Assembly (NCBI GenBank): GCA_027490555.1
Contig: JAIXXW010000244.1
Coordinates: 1 to 11,984, forward strand
Source of the DNA: Comamonadaceae bacterium
GTDB lineage: Bacteria > Pseudomonadota > Gammaproteobacteria > Burkholderiales > Burkholderiaceae_C
DNA: 11,984 bases
Direction of reading: 5' to 3'
In this document: one piece after another, positions 5,498 to 11,984 of the stretch
Numbering within the stretch: position 1 is the first letter of the stretch
Layout of the letters: every line of letters begins with the position of its first letter
Notes under the pieces: generated by a model
Database searches by the model: none
The model's input: only the letters and a program-made list of their open reading frames with translations
Told to the model about the DNA's origin: nothing
Position numbers and translations under genes: made by a program

Positions 5498-6127
5498 ATG
5501 AAAAAAGACAATGCGCCGTTTGAGATTCATGTGCATGGTGACGTGCCCATCAAGCCGGGGACCCCGGTCCAGGCCATCCAGGACGCCCTCAAGCCACTTT
5601 GGCGCTATGCCGGCGCGCGCAACCTGAACGAGGGCGCAGCCAGTCTGTATGAAGAAGAGCCTGGCTTGCGCTACGACAGCGAAGCGCACCGACTGCAGCT
5701 GTGCTGGACCGTGGGTGGCGACGAGGATTTCCGCATGGTCATGGAAGACCTGTGCATGAACCTCAACGAGATTTCCGCCTCGGGCAGCCCCATCGAGGTG
5801 ACCTTTTACGACACAGACTTCGACGAGGAAGACGAGGCCAGCGGTGCCCAGTCCCGTGACGATTTCGTGATGCTGTTCGTCGGCCCCGATCCGGGCGCCA
5901 TCATGCAAGCCCAGCGCGATCTCTTGATCCACGACGTGGTCAACATGATGGAGCGGCATTTTGACGGCTCCGAGCTGTCGGGTGTGGTGGCCGAAATCGA
6001 CAAATTGTTCAGCCAGCGTTTTGACAACCTGGTGAGTTCGCTGGAGCTGGGCAAGCCCCCCCGGGGCTCGGGCGGCGGTGGCAGCGGCCATGGCGGTGGC
6101 GGTCGGCGACCCCGGCACTTGCACTGA
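5498..6127 (+). CDS. Uncharacterised acidic protein with Gly/His/Arg-rich tail
   Basis: A 209-residue soluble protein with no signal peptide or membrane segment. The body (about 1-185) looks like a folded alpha/beta domain, beginning FEIHVHGDVPIKPGTPVQAI, with an acidic stretch DTDFDEEDEASG (105-116). The last ~20 residues are low-complexity and basic (SGGGGSGHGGGG then RRPRHLH), likely disordered and possibly metal- or nucleic-acid-binding. It resembles hypothetical proteins seen across Burkholderiales, perhaps DUF6806, recalled without a search. Its ATG lies only 18 nt after the tRNA CCA, with only a weak GAG as ribosome-binding site and no other plausible start, so it is probably co-transcribed with the tRNA. 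The MFS gene follows after 9 bp. Confidence 0.8.
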   Translation: MKKDNAPFEIHVHGDVPIKPGTPVQAIQDALKPLWRYAGARNLNEGAASLYEEEPGLRYDSEAHRLQLCWTVGGDEDFRMVMEDLCMNLNEISASGSPIEVTFYDTDFDEEDEASGAQSRDDFVMLFVGPDPGAIMQAQRDLLIHDVVNMMERHFDGSELSGVVAEIDKLFSQRFDNLVSSLELGKPPRGSGGGGSGHGGGGRRPRHLH

Positions 6128-6136
6128 GGGCTGACC

Positions 6137-7438
6137 ATGAAGCTCCAGCTCCCGAACCTGGCGCTCAACCCCGGCGTGCGGCGACGGGAGGTGTTGGGCT
6201 GGGCCATGTACGACTTTGCCAATTCGGGCTACACCACGGTGGTGATCACGGCGGTGTTCGCGGCTTACTTCGTGGGCGGCGTGGCCGAGGGGGCCGATTG
6301 GGCCACGCTGGCCTGGACATCGGGCCTGAGCCTGTCCTACCTGATCGTGATGCTGACCATGCCGGGGCTGGGTGCCTGGGCCGACCGGGTGGCGGGCAAA
6401 AAACGCCTGTTGATGTGGGTCACTGCGGGCTGTGTCCTCAGCACAGCGGCATTGGCCTTGGTGGGCCCTGGCCAGGTGGCCCTGGCTTTGTTCATCCTGG
6501 TCTTGTCCAACACCTTCTTTTCTTACGGCGAATCCCTCACGGCCTCGTTTTTGCCCGAGCTGGCCCAGCCGCACGCCATGGGCCGTGTCAGCGGTTGGGG
6601 CTGGTCGCTGGGTTACATCGGCGGCATGTTGACGCTGGGGATCTGCCTGGCCTATGTGCTGGCCGCCCAGGCCCGGGGCGAGAGCGGTGCTGAGTTTGTG
6701 CCCGTCACCATGCTGATCACCGCAGCCCTGTATGGCGCGGCGGCTTTGGTGACCTTTGCACTCTTGCGCGAACACTCGCCAGCGCGACCCGACGCCGCCC
6801 GGGTGTCGGTGTGGCAGAGCCTGCGCCGCTTGCGCCAGACCTTGCGCGAGGCCATGCCCTACCGGGATTTCACCCGTTTGCTGGCTTGTGCTGTGGCCTA
6901 CCAGGGTGGGGTGGCGGTGGCGATCACCCTGGCGGCCATCTATGCCGAGCAGGTCATTGGCTTTGAGCCCCAAGAGACCATGGTGCTGATCTTTGTGCTG
7001 AACCTGGCGGCTTTTGCCGGGGCTTTTTTGCTCGGCCATGTGCAGGACTGCATCGGTCACAAGCTGACTTTGGGCCTGACCCTGGTGGGCTGGGTGGTGA
7101 CGTGTGGCGTTGCGGCGCTGTCGACCGACAAGGCCATGTTTTGGTGGGCGGCGGCGATTGCCGGTTTTTGCATGGGTTCGAGCCAGTCATCGGGCCGGGC
7201 CATGGCGGGCCTGATGGTGCCGCCTCACCGCCTGGGCGAGTTTTTTGGCCTGTGGACCTTTGCGATTCGCCTGGCCAGCATTTTGGGGCCCTTGACCTAT
7301 GGCCTCATCACCTGGCTCAGTGGGGGCAACCAGCGTCTGGCCATCGGTGCCACCTCGCTGTTGTTTGTGCTGGGACTGGTCTTGCTGATGCCGGTCGATG
7401 TGGCGCGCGGGCGACGGGCGGCGCAATCGCCTGTCTGA
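6137..7438 (+). CDS. MFS transporter, UMF1 / Atg22-like family
   Basis: A 433-residue inner-membrane protein with about 12 hydrophobic segments. Family marks are WAMYDFANSGYTTVVITAVF (22-41), the loop GAWADRVAGKKRLLMW between helices 2 and 3, and GRVSGWGWSLGYIGGMLTLG in the first half. These match the UMF1 family (vacuole effluxer Atg22-like, PF11700) of major facilitator proteins. Yeast Atg22 exports amino acids from the vacuole; bacterial substrates are not established. The ATG follows GAGGG at 6126-6130, and the gene starts 9 bp after the uncharacterised protein, so the two probably share a transcript. Its stop codon abuts the stop of the convergent murI with no base between. Confidence 0.88.
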   Translation: MKLQLPNLALNPGVRRREVLGWAMYDFANSGYTTVVITAVFAAYFVGGVAEGADWATLAWTSGLSLSYLIVMLTMPGLGAWADRVAGKKRLLMWVTAGCVLSTAALALVGPGQVALALFILVLSNTFFSYGESLTASFLPELAQPHAMGRVSGWGWSLGYIGGMLTLGICLAYVLAAQARGESGAEFVPVTMLITAALYGAAALVTFALLREHSPARPDAARVSVWQSLRRLRQTLREAMPYRDFTRLLACAVAYQGGVAVAITLAAIYAEQVIGFEPQETMVLIFVLNLAAFAGAFLLGHVQDCIGHKLTLGLTLVGWVVTCGVAALSTDKAMFWWAAAIAGFCMGSSQSSGRAMAGLMVPPHRLGEFFGLWTFAIRLASILGPLTYGLITWLSGGNQRLAIGATSLLFVLGLVLLMPVDVARGRRAAQSPV

Positions 7439-8302
7439 TCAGGCACCGCTCAAGGCTTCGTCCACCGCCCGGCAGACCTCGGGCGGCAAGCCCAGCCAGC
7501 GCTGGGCAGCCGCTTGCAAACCTGTGCGTTCGCCTGTGGTCCACAACTGTGTGGAGGCTGGGCCCGCATCCGGCGTGGGGCTGTTCAAGAGCCCGGCGGC
7601 TGCCAGCAAACGGCGGGTTTGCCGTGCCACCGGCTCGCCGGTCGAGACCAGTTGCACACCGGGACCCAAGAGCTGGCGCAATGCGTCTTCAACAAACACA
7701 TAGTGGGTGCAACCCAACACCAGGGTGTCGATCTCGCCGTCGGCCTGGCCAAAGCGGCCCATGGCCTGGGTGTAGGTCTGCAGCAAGTGCAAGACCTGTG
7801 ACTGCGCCACATCCGCCTGCTCGGGCAAGGTGCTTTGTTCGATGGCCAGGGCCAGGCCGTTGCAGGCCTGCACCACAAAAGTGGCCTCGCCCTGGACGCT
7901 GGACAAGAGGCGGCCAAACTTTTCGCTGGCCACGGTCCCACGGGTGGCGATCACGCCAATGTGCCGGGTCCGGCTCAGGGCCAGGGCCGGTTTGAGCGCG
8001 GGCTCCACCCCTACCAGTGGCAAAGTCGGGTGCTGCGCGCGCAAGCCCTGGATGGCTGCGGCCGTGGCCGTGTTGCAGGCCACCACCAGGGCTTTGATCT
8101 GGTGCCGCGTCAGCAGGTGTTGCGCGATCGCGTGGGTGCGTTCGCTGACAAAGTGCTCGCCTTTTTCGCCATAAGGCGCATGCGCGTTGTCGGCCAGGTA
8201 GACAAAGCTTTCGTGTGGCAGTTCCTCTTGCAGGGCACGCAACACGCTCAGGCCGCCGATGCCGCTGTCGAACACGCCAATGGCTCGCGGATCGGCATTC
8301 AT
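7439..8302 (-). CDS. murI: Glutamate racemase
   Basis: A cytosolic 287-residue cofactor-independent racemase that supplies D-glutamate for peptidoglycan. Motifs are IGVFDSGIGGLSVL (8-21, Asp12-Ser13), DNAHAPYGEK (38-47), VVACNTATAAA (73-83) with catalytic Cys76, and LVLGCTHY (194-201) with the second catalytic Cys198 and His200. Glu155 fits the conserved glutamate. Length is normal for the family. The ATG at 8302 fits the family N-terminus, but the sequence just upstream on this strand (CCACTCCCCCAG) has no Shine-Dalgarno. A terminator of the upstream fumarase gene ends about 26 nt before the ATG, so the source of the murI transcript is unclear. It converges with the MFS gene, the stops touching. 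Confidence 0.96.
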   Translation of the reverse strand: MNADPRAIGVFDSGIGGLSVLRALQEELPHESFVYLADNAHAPYGEKGEHFVSERTHAIAQHLLTRHQIKALVVACNTATAAAIQGLRAQHPTLPLVGVEPALKPALALSRTRHIGVIATRGTVASEKFGRLLSSVQGEATFVVQACNGLALAIEQSTLPEQADVAQSQVLHLLQTYTQAMGRFGQADGEIDTLVLGCTHYVFVEDALRQLLGPGVQLVSTGEPVARQTRRLLAAAGLLNSPTPDAGPASTQLWTTGERTGLQAAAQRWLGLPPEVCRAVDEALSGA

Positions 8303-8328
8303 CTGGGGGAGTGGCTCGGTCGGGCTTG

Positions 8329-8351
8329 AAAAAGGCCGCTGGTGCGGCCTT
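8329..8351 (-). terminator. Intrinsic terminator after the fumarase gene
   Basis: Read on the minus strand, AAGGCCGC (8351-8344) and GCGGCCTT (8339-8332) form a perfect 8-bp stem with the 4-nt loop ACCA, and the T-run continues to five T (8333-8329). It begins 15 nt after the fumarase stop and ends 26 nt before the murI start codon. The T-tract is short, so partial read-through into murI is plausible. Confidence 0.82.
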
Positions 8352-8366
8352 CATGGCAGCGGTGCA

Positions 8367-9920
8367 TCAGGCTGCGGTCACACCAATGCCTTTGAATTCG
8401 CCGCTGGCGATGCGCTTTTGCCATTCGGCCGGGCCGGTGATGTGGGCGCTGGTGCCCCCTGCGTCCACCGCCACCGTGACCGGCATGTCGACCACGTCGA
8501 ACTCGTAGATGGCTTCCATGCCCATGTCGGCAAAGCCCACCACTTTGGCGTGTTTGATGGCTTTGGACACCAGGTAGGCGGCGCCGCCCACGGCCATCAG
8601 GTAAGCGCTCTTGTGCTTTTTGATGGCCTCGATGGCGACCGGGCCGCGCTCGGCCTTGCCGATCATGGCGATCAGGCCGGTCTGGGCCAGCATCATTTCG
8701 GTGAAGCCGTCCATGCGGGTGGAGGTGGTGGGGCCAGCGGGGCCAACGGCCTCGTCGCCCACCGGGTCCACCGGTCCGACGTAGTAAATCACGCGGTTCT
8801 TGAAGTCCACGGGCAGCGGCGCCCCTTTGGCCAGCATTTCCTGGATGCGCTTGTGGGCGGCGTCCCGGCCAGTGAGCATCTTGCCGTTGAGCAACAGGGT
8901 TTGGCCGGGCTTCCAGGCGGCCACTTGCGCGGGCGTGAGGGTGTTGAGGTCCACCCGCTGGCTTTTTTGGGTGTCGGCCGTCCAGCCCACATTGGGCCAG
9001 AGGTCCAGCGATGGCGCTTCCAGATAGCTGGGGCCGGAGCCGTCGAGCACGAAGTGCGCGTGGCGCGTGGCCGCACAGTTGGGGATCATGGCCACGGGCT
9101 TGGAGGCCGCGTGCGTGGGGTACATCTTGATCTTGACGTCGAGCACGGTGGTCAGGCCGCCCAGGCCCTGCGCACCAATGCCCAAGGCGTTGACCTTGTG
9201 GTAGAGCTCCAGGCGCATCTCTTCGAGCGGGTCGAGCTTTTGGCCTTGGCTTGACTTCTCAAGCAGCTGGTACATGTCCAGGTCGTCCATCAGGCTTTCC
9301 TTGGCCATCAGCACGGCTTTTTCGGCGGTGCCACCGATACCGATGCCGAGCATGCCCGGTGGGCACCAACCCGCGCCCATGGTGGGCACGGTCTTGAGGA
9401 CCCAGTCGACGATGCTGTCGCCGGGGTTGAGCATGATCATCTTGGACTTGTTTTCGCTGCCGCCGCCTTTGGCCGCCACGGTCACCTCCACTTTGTCGCC
9501 CGGCACGATCTCGGTGAAGATCACCGCGGGGGTGTTGTCCTTGGTGTTCTTGCGGATGAAGTGCGGGTCGGCCACCACCGAGGCGCGCAAGGTGTTGTCC
9601 GGGTGGTTGTAGCCGCGGCGCACGCCTTCGTTGACGGCGTCTTCCAGGCTGCCGGTGAAGCCGCCCCAGCGCACATCCATGCCCACTTTGAGGAAGACGT
9701 TGACGATGCCGGTGTCCTGGCAGATGGGGCGGTGGCCGATGGCGCTCATCTTGCTGTTGGTCAGGATCTGGGCGATCGCATCCTTGGCGGCCGGGCTTTG
9801 CTCGCGCTCGTAGGCACGGGCCAGGTGGGCGATGTAGTCGGCGGGGTGGTAGTAGCTGATGTACTGCAGGGCTGCGGCAACGGATTCGATCAGGTCAGCT
9901 TGTTGGATGAGGGTGGTCAT
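8367..9920 (-). CDS. Class I fumarate hydratase, iron-sulfur dependent
   Basis: A 517-residue single-chain enzyme combining the alpha (TtdA-like) and beta (TtdB-like) halves, converting fumarate to L-malate in the TCA cycle. The three cysteines expected to hold the oxygen-sensitive [4Fe-4S] cluster are visible: Cys67 in RPICQDTG, Cys186 in GAGWCPPGM and Cys282 in IPNCAATRH. The C-terminal half has VGPVDPVGDEAVGPAGPTTS, the class I substrate-site signature. Length is close to E. coli FumA (about 548). The ATG at 9920 has only a weak GAGA upstream. It follows the YqhA-like gene by 36 bp on the same strand, and a terminator follows it. The fumA/fumB name is not assigned because paralogues cannot be told apart here; no oxidative-stable class II fumarase is in the window. 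Confidence 0.96.
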   Translation of the reverse strand: MTTLIQQADLIESVAAALQYISYYHPADYIAHLARAYEREQSPAAKDAIAQILTNSKMSAIGHRPICQDTGIVNVFLKVGMDVRWGGFTGSLEDAVNEGVRRGYNHPDNTLRASVVADPHFIRKNTKDNTPAVIFTEIVPGDKVEVTVAAKGGGSENKSKMIMLNPGDSIVDWVLKTVPTMGAGWCPPGMLGIGIGGTAEKAVLMAKESLMDDLDMYQLLEKSSQGQKLDPLEEMRLELYHKVNALGIGAQGLGGLTTVLDVKIKMYPTHAASKPVAMIPNCAATRHAHFVLDGSGPSYLEAPSLDLWPNVGWTADTQKSQRVDLNTLTPAQVAAWKPGQTLLLNGKMLTGRDAAHKRIQEMLAKGAPLPVDFKNRVIYYVGPVDPVGDEAVGPAGPTTSTRMDGFTEMMLAQTGLIAMIGKAERGPVAIEAIKKHKSAYLMAVGGAAYLVSKAIKHAKVVGFADMGMEAIYEFDVVDMPVTVAVDAGGTSAHITGPAEWQKRIASGEFKGIGVTAA

Positions 9921-9956
9921 GGTGGTGTGATCTCGTGAAAATCCAAAGGCGGGAGT

Positions 9957-10559
9957 TCAATGGGTTTTGTCGTGGTGTGACATCAGCCGGTCGGCATAGG
10001 CGATGGCGATCGCGCTGAGCAAGAAGGCCATGTGGATGATGGTTTGCCACATCAGCACTTTTTCATCATAGTTGGCCGCGTTGATGAAGGTTTTGAGCAG
10101 ATGGATCGAGCTGATGCCGATGATGGCGGTGCCCAGCTTGACCTTGAGCACCGAGGCGTTCACATGGTCCAGCCATTCGGGCTGGTCGGGGTGGTCTTCG
10201 AGGTTCAGGCGCGAGACAAAGGTTTCGTAGCCGCCGACGATGACCATGATCAGCAGGTTGGAAATCATCACCACGTCGATCAGGGCCAGCACGACCAGCA
10301 TGATCACCGTTTCATTCAGGGAGGTGATCGGGGCATCGGCTCTGTAGCCAATGCTGTTGATCAGGGCCTGCAGGGCGTCCTGGTTGCCAAAGGCCGCCTC
10401 CAGCAGGTGCACCAGCTCGACCCAGAAATGGAACACGTACACCGCTTGCGCCGCGATCAAACCCAGGTACAAGGGCAGTTGCAGCCAGCGGCTGGCGAAG
10501 ATGAAGCTGTTGAGCGGACTCAAGGCGGTTTTTTTGGGCGGCGGCGTGGGTTGGGACAT
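9957..10559 (-). CDS. YqhA / UPF0114 family inner-membrane protein
   Basis: A 200-residue integral membrane protein with about four hydrophobic helices (26-45, 83-110, 140-158, 170-190). The pattern FIFASRWLQLPLYLGL (19-34), then LALIDVVMISNLLIMVIVGG (91-110) and YETFVSRL identifies the UPF0114/YqhA family (PF03350, TIGR00645), whose biochemical role is unknown. The ATG at 10559 (MSQPTPPPKK) is used; a longer frame starts only at a TTG at 10595 and adds non-family residues. No clear ribosome-binding site is visible. It lies 36 bp before the fumarase gene on the same strand, so the two may be co-transcribed, and it is divergent from acs with 172 bp between starts. Confidence 0.9.
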   Translation of the reverse strand: MSQPTPPPKKTALSPLNSFIFASRWLQLPLYLGLIAAQAVYVFHFWVELVHLLEAAFGNQDALQALINSIGYRADAPITSLNETVIMLVVLALIDVVMISNLLIMVIVGGYETFVSRLNLEDHPDQPEWLDHVNASVLKVKLGTAIIGISSIHLLKTFINAANYDEKVLMWQTIIHMAFLLSAIAIAYADRLMSHHDKTH

Positions 10560-10576
10560 GGTGGGGCGAGGTGGGA

Positions 10577-10602
10577 AAACCCGAACTCCGGGCAAACCCG
10601 AA
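10577..10602. repeat. Direct repeat AAACCCGAA x2 in the yqhA-like leader
   Basis: AAACCCGAA occurs at 10577-10585 and 10594-10602, a 17-bp period. Between the copies, CGGG (10589-10592) pairs with CCCG (10597-10600). The second copy abuts a -10-like element on the minus strand (TAGAAT, 10607-10602, 5/6 match but no good -35). Position fits a regulatory element for the yqhA-like gene; function unproven. Confidence 0.35.
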
Positions 10603-10639
10603 TTCTAGAGCTTTGACGCATGGTTTCCGGGGAAAATCG

Positions 10640-10675
10640 CGCTTGCTTACACTCAGTCAGTGCTTTGTAAGAGCG
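10640..10675 (+). promoter_or_regulatory. Candidate acs promoter with overlapping inverted repeat
   Basis: CTTACA (10646-10651) and TGTAAG (10666-10671) are perfect inverted repeats 14 nt apart; pairing extends to CGCT (10640-10643) with AGCG (10672-10675) across a 2-nt bulge. TTGCTT (10643-10648) and TGTAAG (10666-10671), 17 bp apart, could be a weak -35/-10 pair, giving a transcript start near 10678. The repeat would then cover the promoter core. An alternative -35, TTGACG (10613-10618), has no good -10. GTTTTCAAAAC (10695-10705) is a second small palindrome. Confidence 0.4.
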
Positions 10676-10731
10676 CCAGACGACATTACTGCCAGTTTTC
10701 AAAACGCCATGCCCTTGAGGAGACCCATCAG

Positions 10732-11984
10732 ATGAGTGCCACCATTTACCAGCCCAGTGCAGATTTCGTCCAGAAAGCCCATGTCTCCGGCATGGCGGCG
10801 TACCAGGCACTGTGCCAGGAGGCGGAAAACGACTACGAGGGCTACTGGAGCCGTTTGGCCAAGGAACTGATCACCTGGAAAACCCCTTTCACCCGGGTGC
10901 TCGATGAGTCCCAGGCGCCTTTTTTCAAGTGGTTTGAGGACGGCACCCTGAACGCCTCCTACAACTGCCTGGACCGCAATGTGGAAAAAGGCCTGGGTGA
11001 CAAGACCGCCATCATCTTCGAAGCCGATGGCGGCGAAGTCAGCCGGGTCACCTACAGCCAGCTGCTGGCCAAGACCTGCCAATATGCCAACGCCCTGAAA
11101 AGCCTGGGCATCCAAAAAGGTGACCGTGTGGTCATTTACATCTCGATGTCCATCGAAGGCGTGGCCGCCATGCAGGCCTGCGCCCGCATCGGCGCGACCC
11201 ATTCGGTGGTGTTTGGCGGTTTCTCGGCACAGTCCCTGCGTGACCGCATCGAAGACACCGGTGCCGTCGCGGTGATCACCGCCGACAACCAGGTGCGGGG
11301 TGGCAAACTGTTGCCCCTCAAATCCATCGTTGACGACGCCATCCAGCTGGGCGGCTGTGGCTCTGTCAAGAACGTCCTGGTGGTCAAGCGCTCGGGTGCC
11401 GACATCGCCATGACCGCAGGCCGCGACCAGTGGATGGCCGAGCTGGCCGACCGCCAAGCCACCACCTGCGAACCCGAGTGGGTGGGCGCCGAGCACCCCT
11501 TGTTCTTGCTCTACACCTCGGGCTCCACAGGCAAGCCCAAAGGCGTTCAGCACTCCACAGGCGGCTATTTGCTGCATGCCGCTTTGACCACCCAATGGAC
11601 CTTTGACCTGAAGGCCGATGACGTGTTCTGGTGCACCGCCGACATCGGCTGGGTCACGGGCCACACCTACATCACCTATGGTCCCCTGGCGCTGGGCGGC
11701 ACCGAGATCGTGTTCGAGGGCGTGCCCACTTACCCCGATGCCGGCCGTTTCTGGAAAATGATCCAGGACCACAAGGTCAGCATTTTCTACACCGCGCCCA
11801 CCGCCATCCGCTCGCTCATCAAAGCGGCCGAGTCCAACGCCGATGTGCACCCCCAGCGCTACGACCTGTCGAGCTTGCGTTTGCTCGGTTCGGTGGGCGA
11901 GCCGATCAACCCCGCGGCCTGGGAGTGGTACCACCGGCATGTGGGCGGTGGTCGTTGCCCCATCGTGGACACCTTCTGGCAGAC
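10732..11984 (+). CDS. acs: Acetyl-CoA synthetase (AMP-forming), partial
   Basis: 417 codons of an expected ~650 are present; the right edge cuts the gene. It adenylates acetate and transfers it to CoA, feeding the TCA cycle and glyoxylate route. Landmarks are YWSRLAKELITWKTPFTRVL in the N-terminal cap, FGGFSAQSLRDRIEDT (CoA side), the ATP-phosphate loop YTSGSTGKPKGV (261-272), the acetate-pocket segment DIGWVTGHTYITYGPLALGG, GSVGEPINPAAWEWY, and DTFWQ at the end. The last holds the Trp that limits the pocket to acetate, which favours Acs over longer-chain synthetases; propionyl-CoA synthetase is less likely. GAGGAG at 10717-10722 supports the ATG at 10732. The regulatory acetylated lysine lies beyond the window. 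Divergent from the yqhA-like gene. Confidence 0.96.
   Translation, partial: MSATIYQPSADFVQKAHVSGMAAYQALCQEAENDYEGYWSRLAKELITWKTPFTRVLDESQAPFFKWFEDGTLNASYNCLDRNVEKGLGDKTAIIFEADGGEVSRVTYSQLLAKTCQYANALKSLGIQKGDRVVIYISMSIEGVAAMQACARIGATHSVVFGGFSAQSLRDRIEDTGAVAVITADNQVRGGKLLPLKSIVDDAIQLGGCGSVKNVLVVKRSGADIAMTAGRDQWMAELADRQATTCEPEWVGAEHPLFLLYTSGSTGKPKGVQHSTGGYLLHAALTTQWTFDLKADDVFWCTADIGWVTGHTYITYGPLALGGTEIVFEGVPTYPDAGRFWKMIQDHKVSIFYTAPTAIRSLIKAAESNADVHPQRYDLSSLRLLGSVGEPINPAAWEWYHRHVGGGRCPIVDTFWQ

Noticed and set aside
5287..5511. Short minus-strand frame across tRNA-Leu
   Set aside because: It reads NRNRTGTPLLRKQRILSPVC, the second common artefact from translating tRNA genes in reverse.
5388..5520. 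tRNA-Leu as an integration site of a mobile element
   Set aside because: No integrase, no repeat of the tRNA 3' end and no change in gene style downstream; the following genes look native.
4883..7060. Minus-strand open frame of 725 codons
   Set aside because: It is antisense to the MAPEG, tRNA, unknown and MFS genes. It includes the reverse-complement translation of tRNA-Leu (NRYAPVTEATDFKSG), a well-known false protein segment. Composition is Gly/His/Gln-rich, as expected for an antisense frame at high GC.
8259..9254. Plus-strand open frame of 331 codons
   Set aside because: It is antisense to fumarase and the murI start, with His/Gly/Val-rich composition and no recognisable domain.
10699..11940. 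Minus-strand open frame of 413 codons opposite acs
   Set aside because: It is the antisense shadow of acs, which has full adenylate-forming motifs on the plus strand.

Overview
The window looks like ordinary, gene-dense, high-GC chromosome from a betaproteobacterium of the order Burkholderiales, most likely Comamonadaceae. That placement rests on codon and GC style, on the protein types (UMF1-type MFS transporter, periplasmic FKBP, one-chain class I fumarase beside a YqhA/UPF0114 protein, Acs), and on short divergent and convergent spacings. It is inferred by reading, not by a database search. No insertion sequence, integrase, phage gene or CRISPR array is visible. No stretch over 300 bases lacks a gene.

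Layout: (1) 1-1036: a truncated PF10118-type metal-dependent hydrolase on the minus strand, divergent from a TetR-family regulator. (2) 994-2372: an AhpD/peroxidase-related protein (minus) divergent from a carboxymuconolactone-decarboxylase-like protein (plus), which converges on a small cupin (minus). (3) 2094-3800: a probable minus-strand operon of nitronate monooxygenase-like flavoprotein, periplasmic FKBP isomerase and cupin. (4) 3922-5344: a YfcG-like glutathione transferase, a compact transcription unit for a 56-residue very basic protein with its own promoter candidate and strong terminator, and a MAPEG membrane protein, all plus strand. (5) 5388-7438: tRNA-Leu(TAA), an uncharacterised 209-residue protein starting 18 nt after the tRNA CCA, and a UMF1-family transporter. 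(6) 7439-10559, minus strand: yqhA-like membrane gene, fumarase and glutamate racemase, with a clear terminator between the last two. (7) 10732-end: acetyl-CoA synthetase, cut off by the window edge, divergent from the yqhA-like gene.

Functionally, the left half is rich in redox, thiol and electrophile-handling families (AhpD-like with a CxxC motif, CMD, cupin, flavoprotein, GST, MAPEG) near a TetR regulator. This suggests, without proving, a detoxification neighbourhood. The right half is housekeeping: tRNA, cell-wall D-glutamate supply, the TCA step fumarate to malate, and acetate activation.

No clearly new multi-gene system is visible. The items most worth a second look are the isolated basic mini-protein unit (4603-4898), the tRNA-mRNA tandem (5388-6127), the terminator sitting just ahead of murI, and the hairpin/palindrome at the acs promoter.
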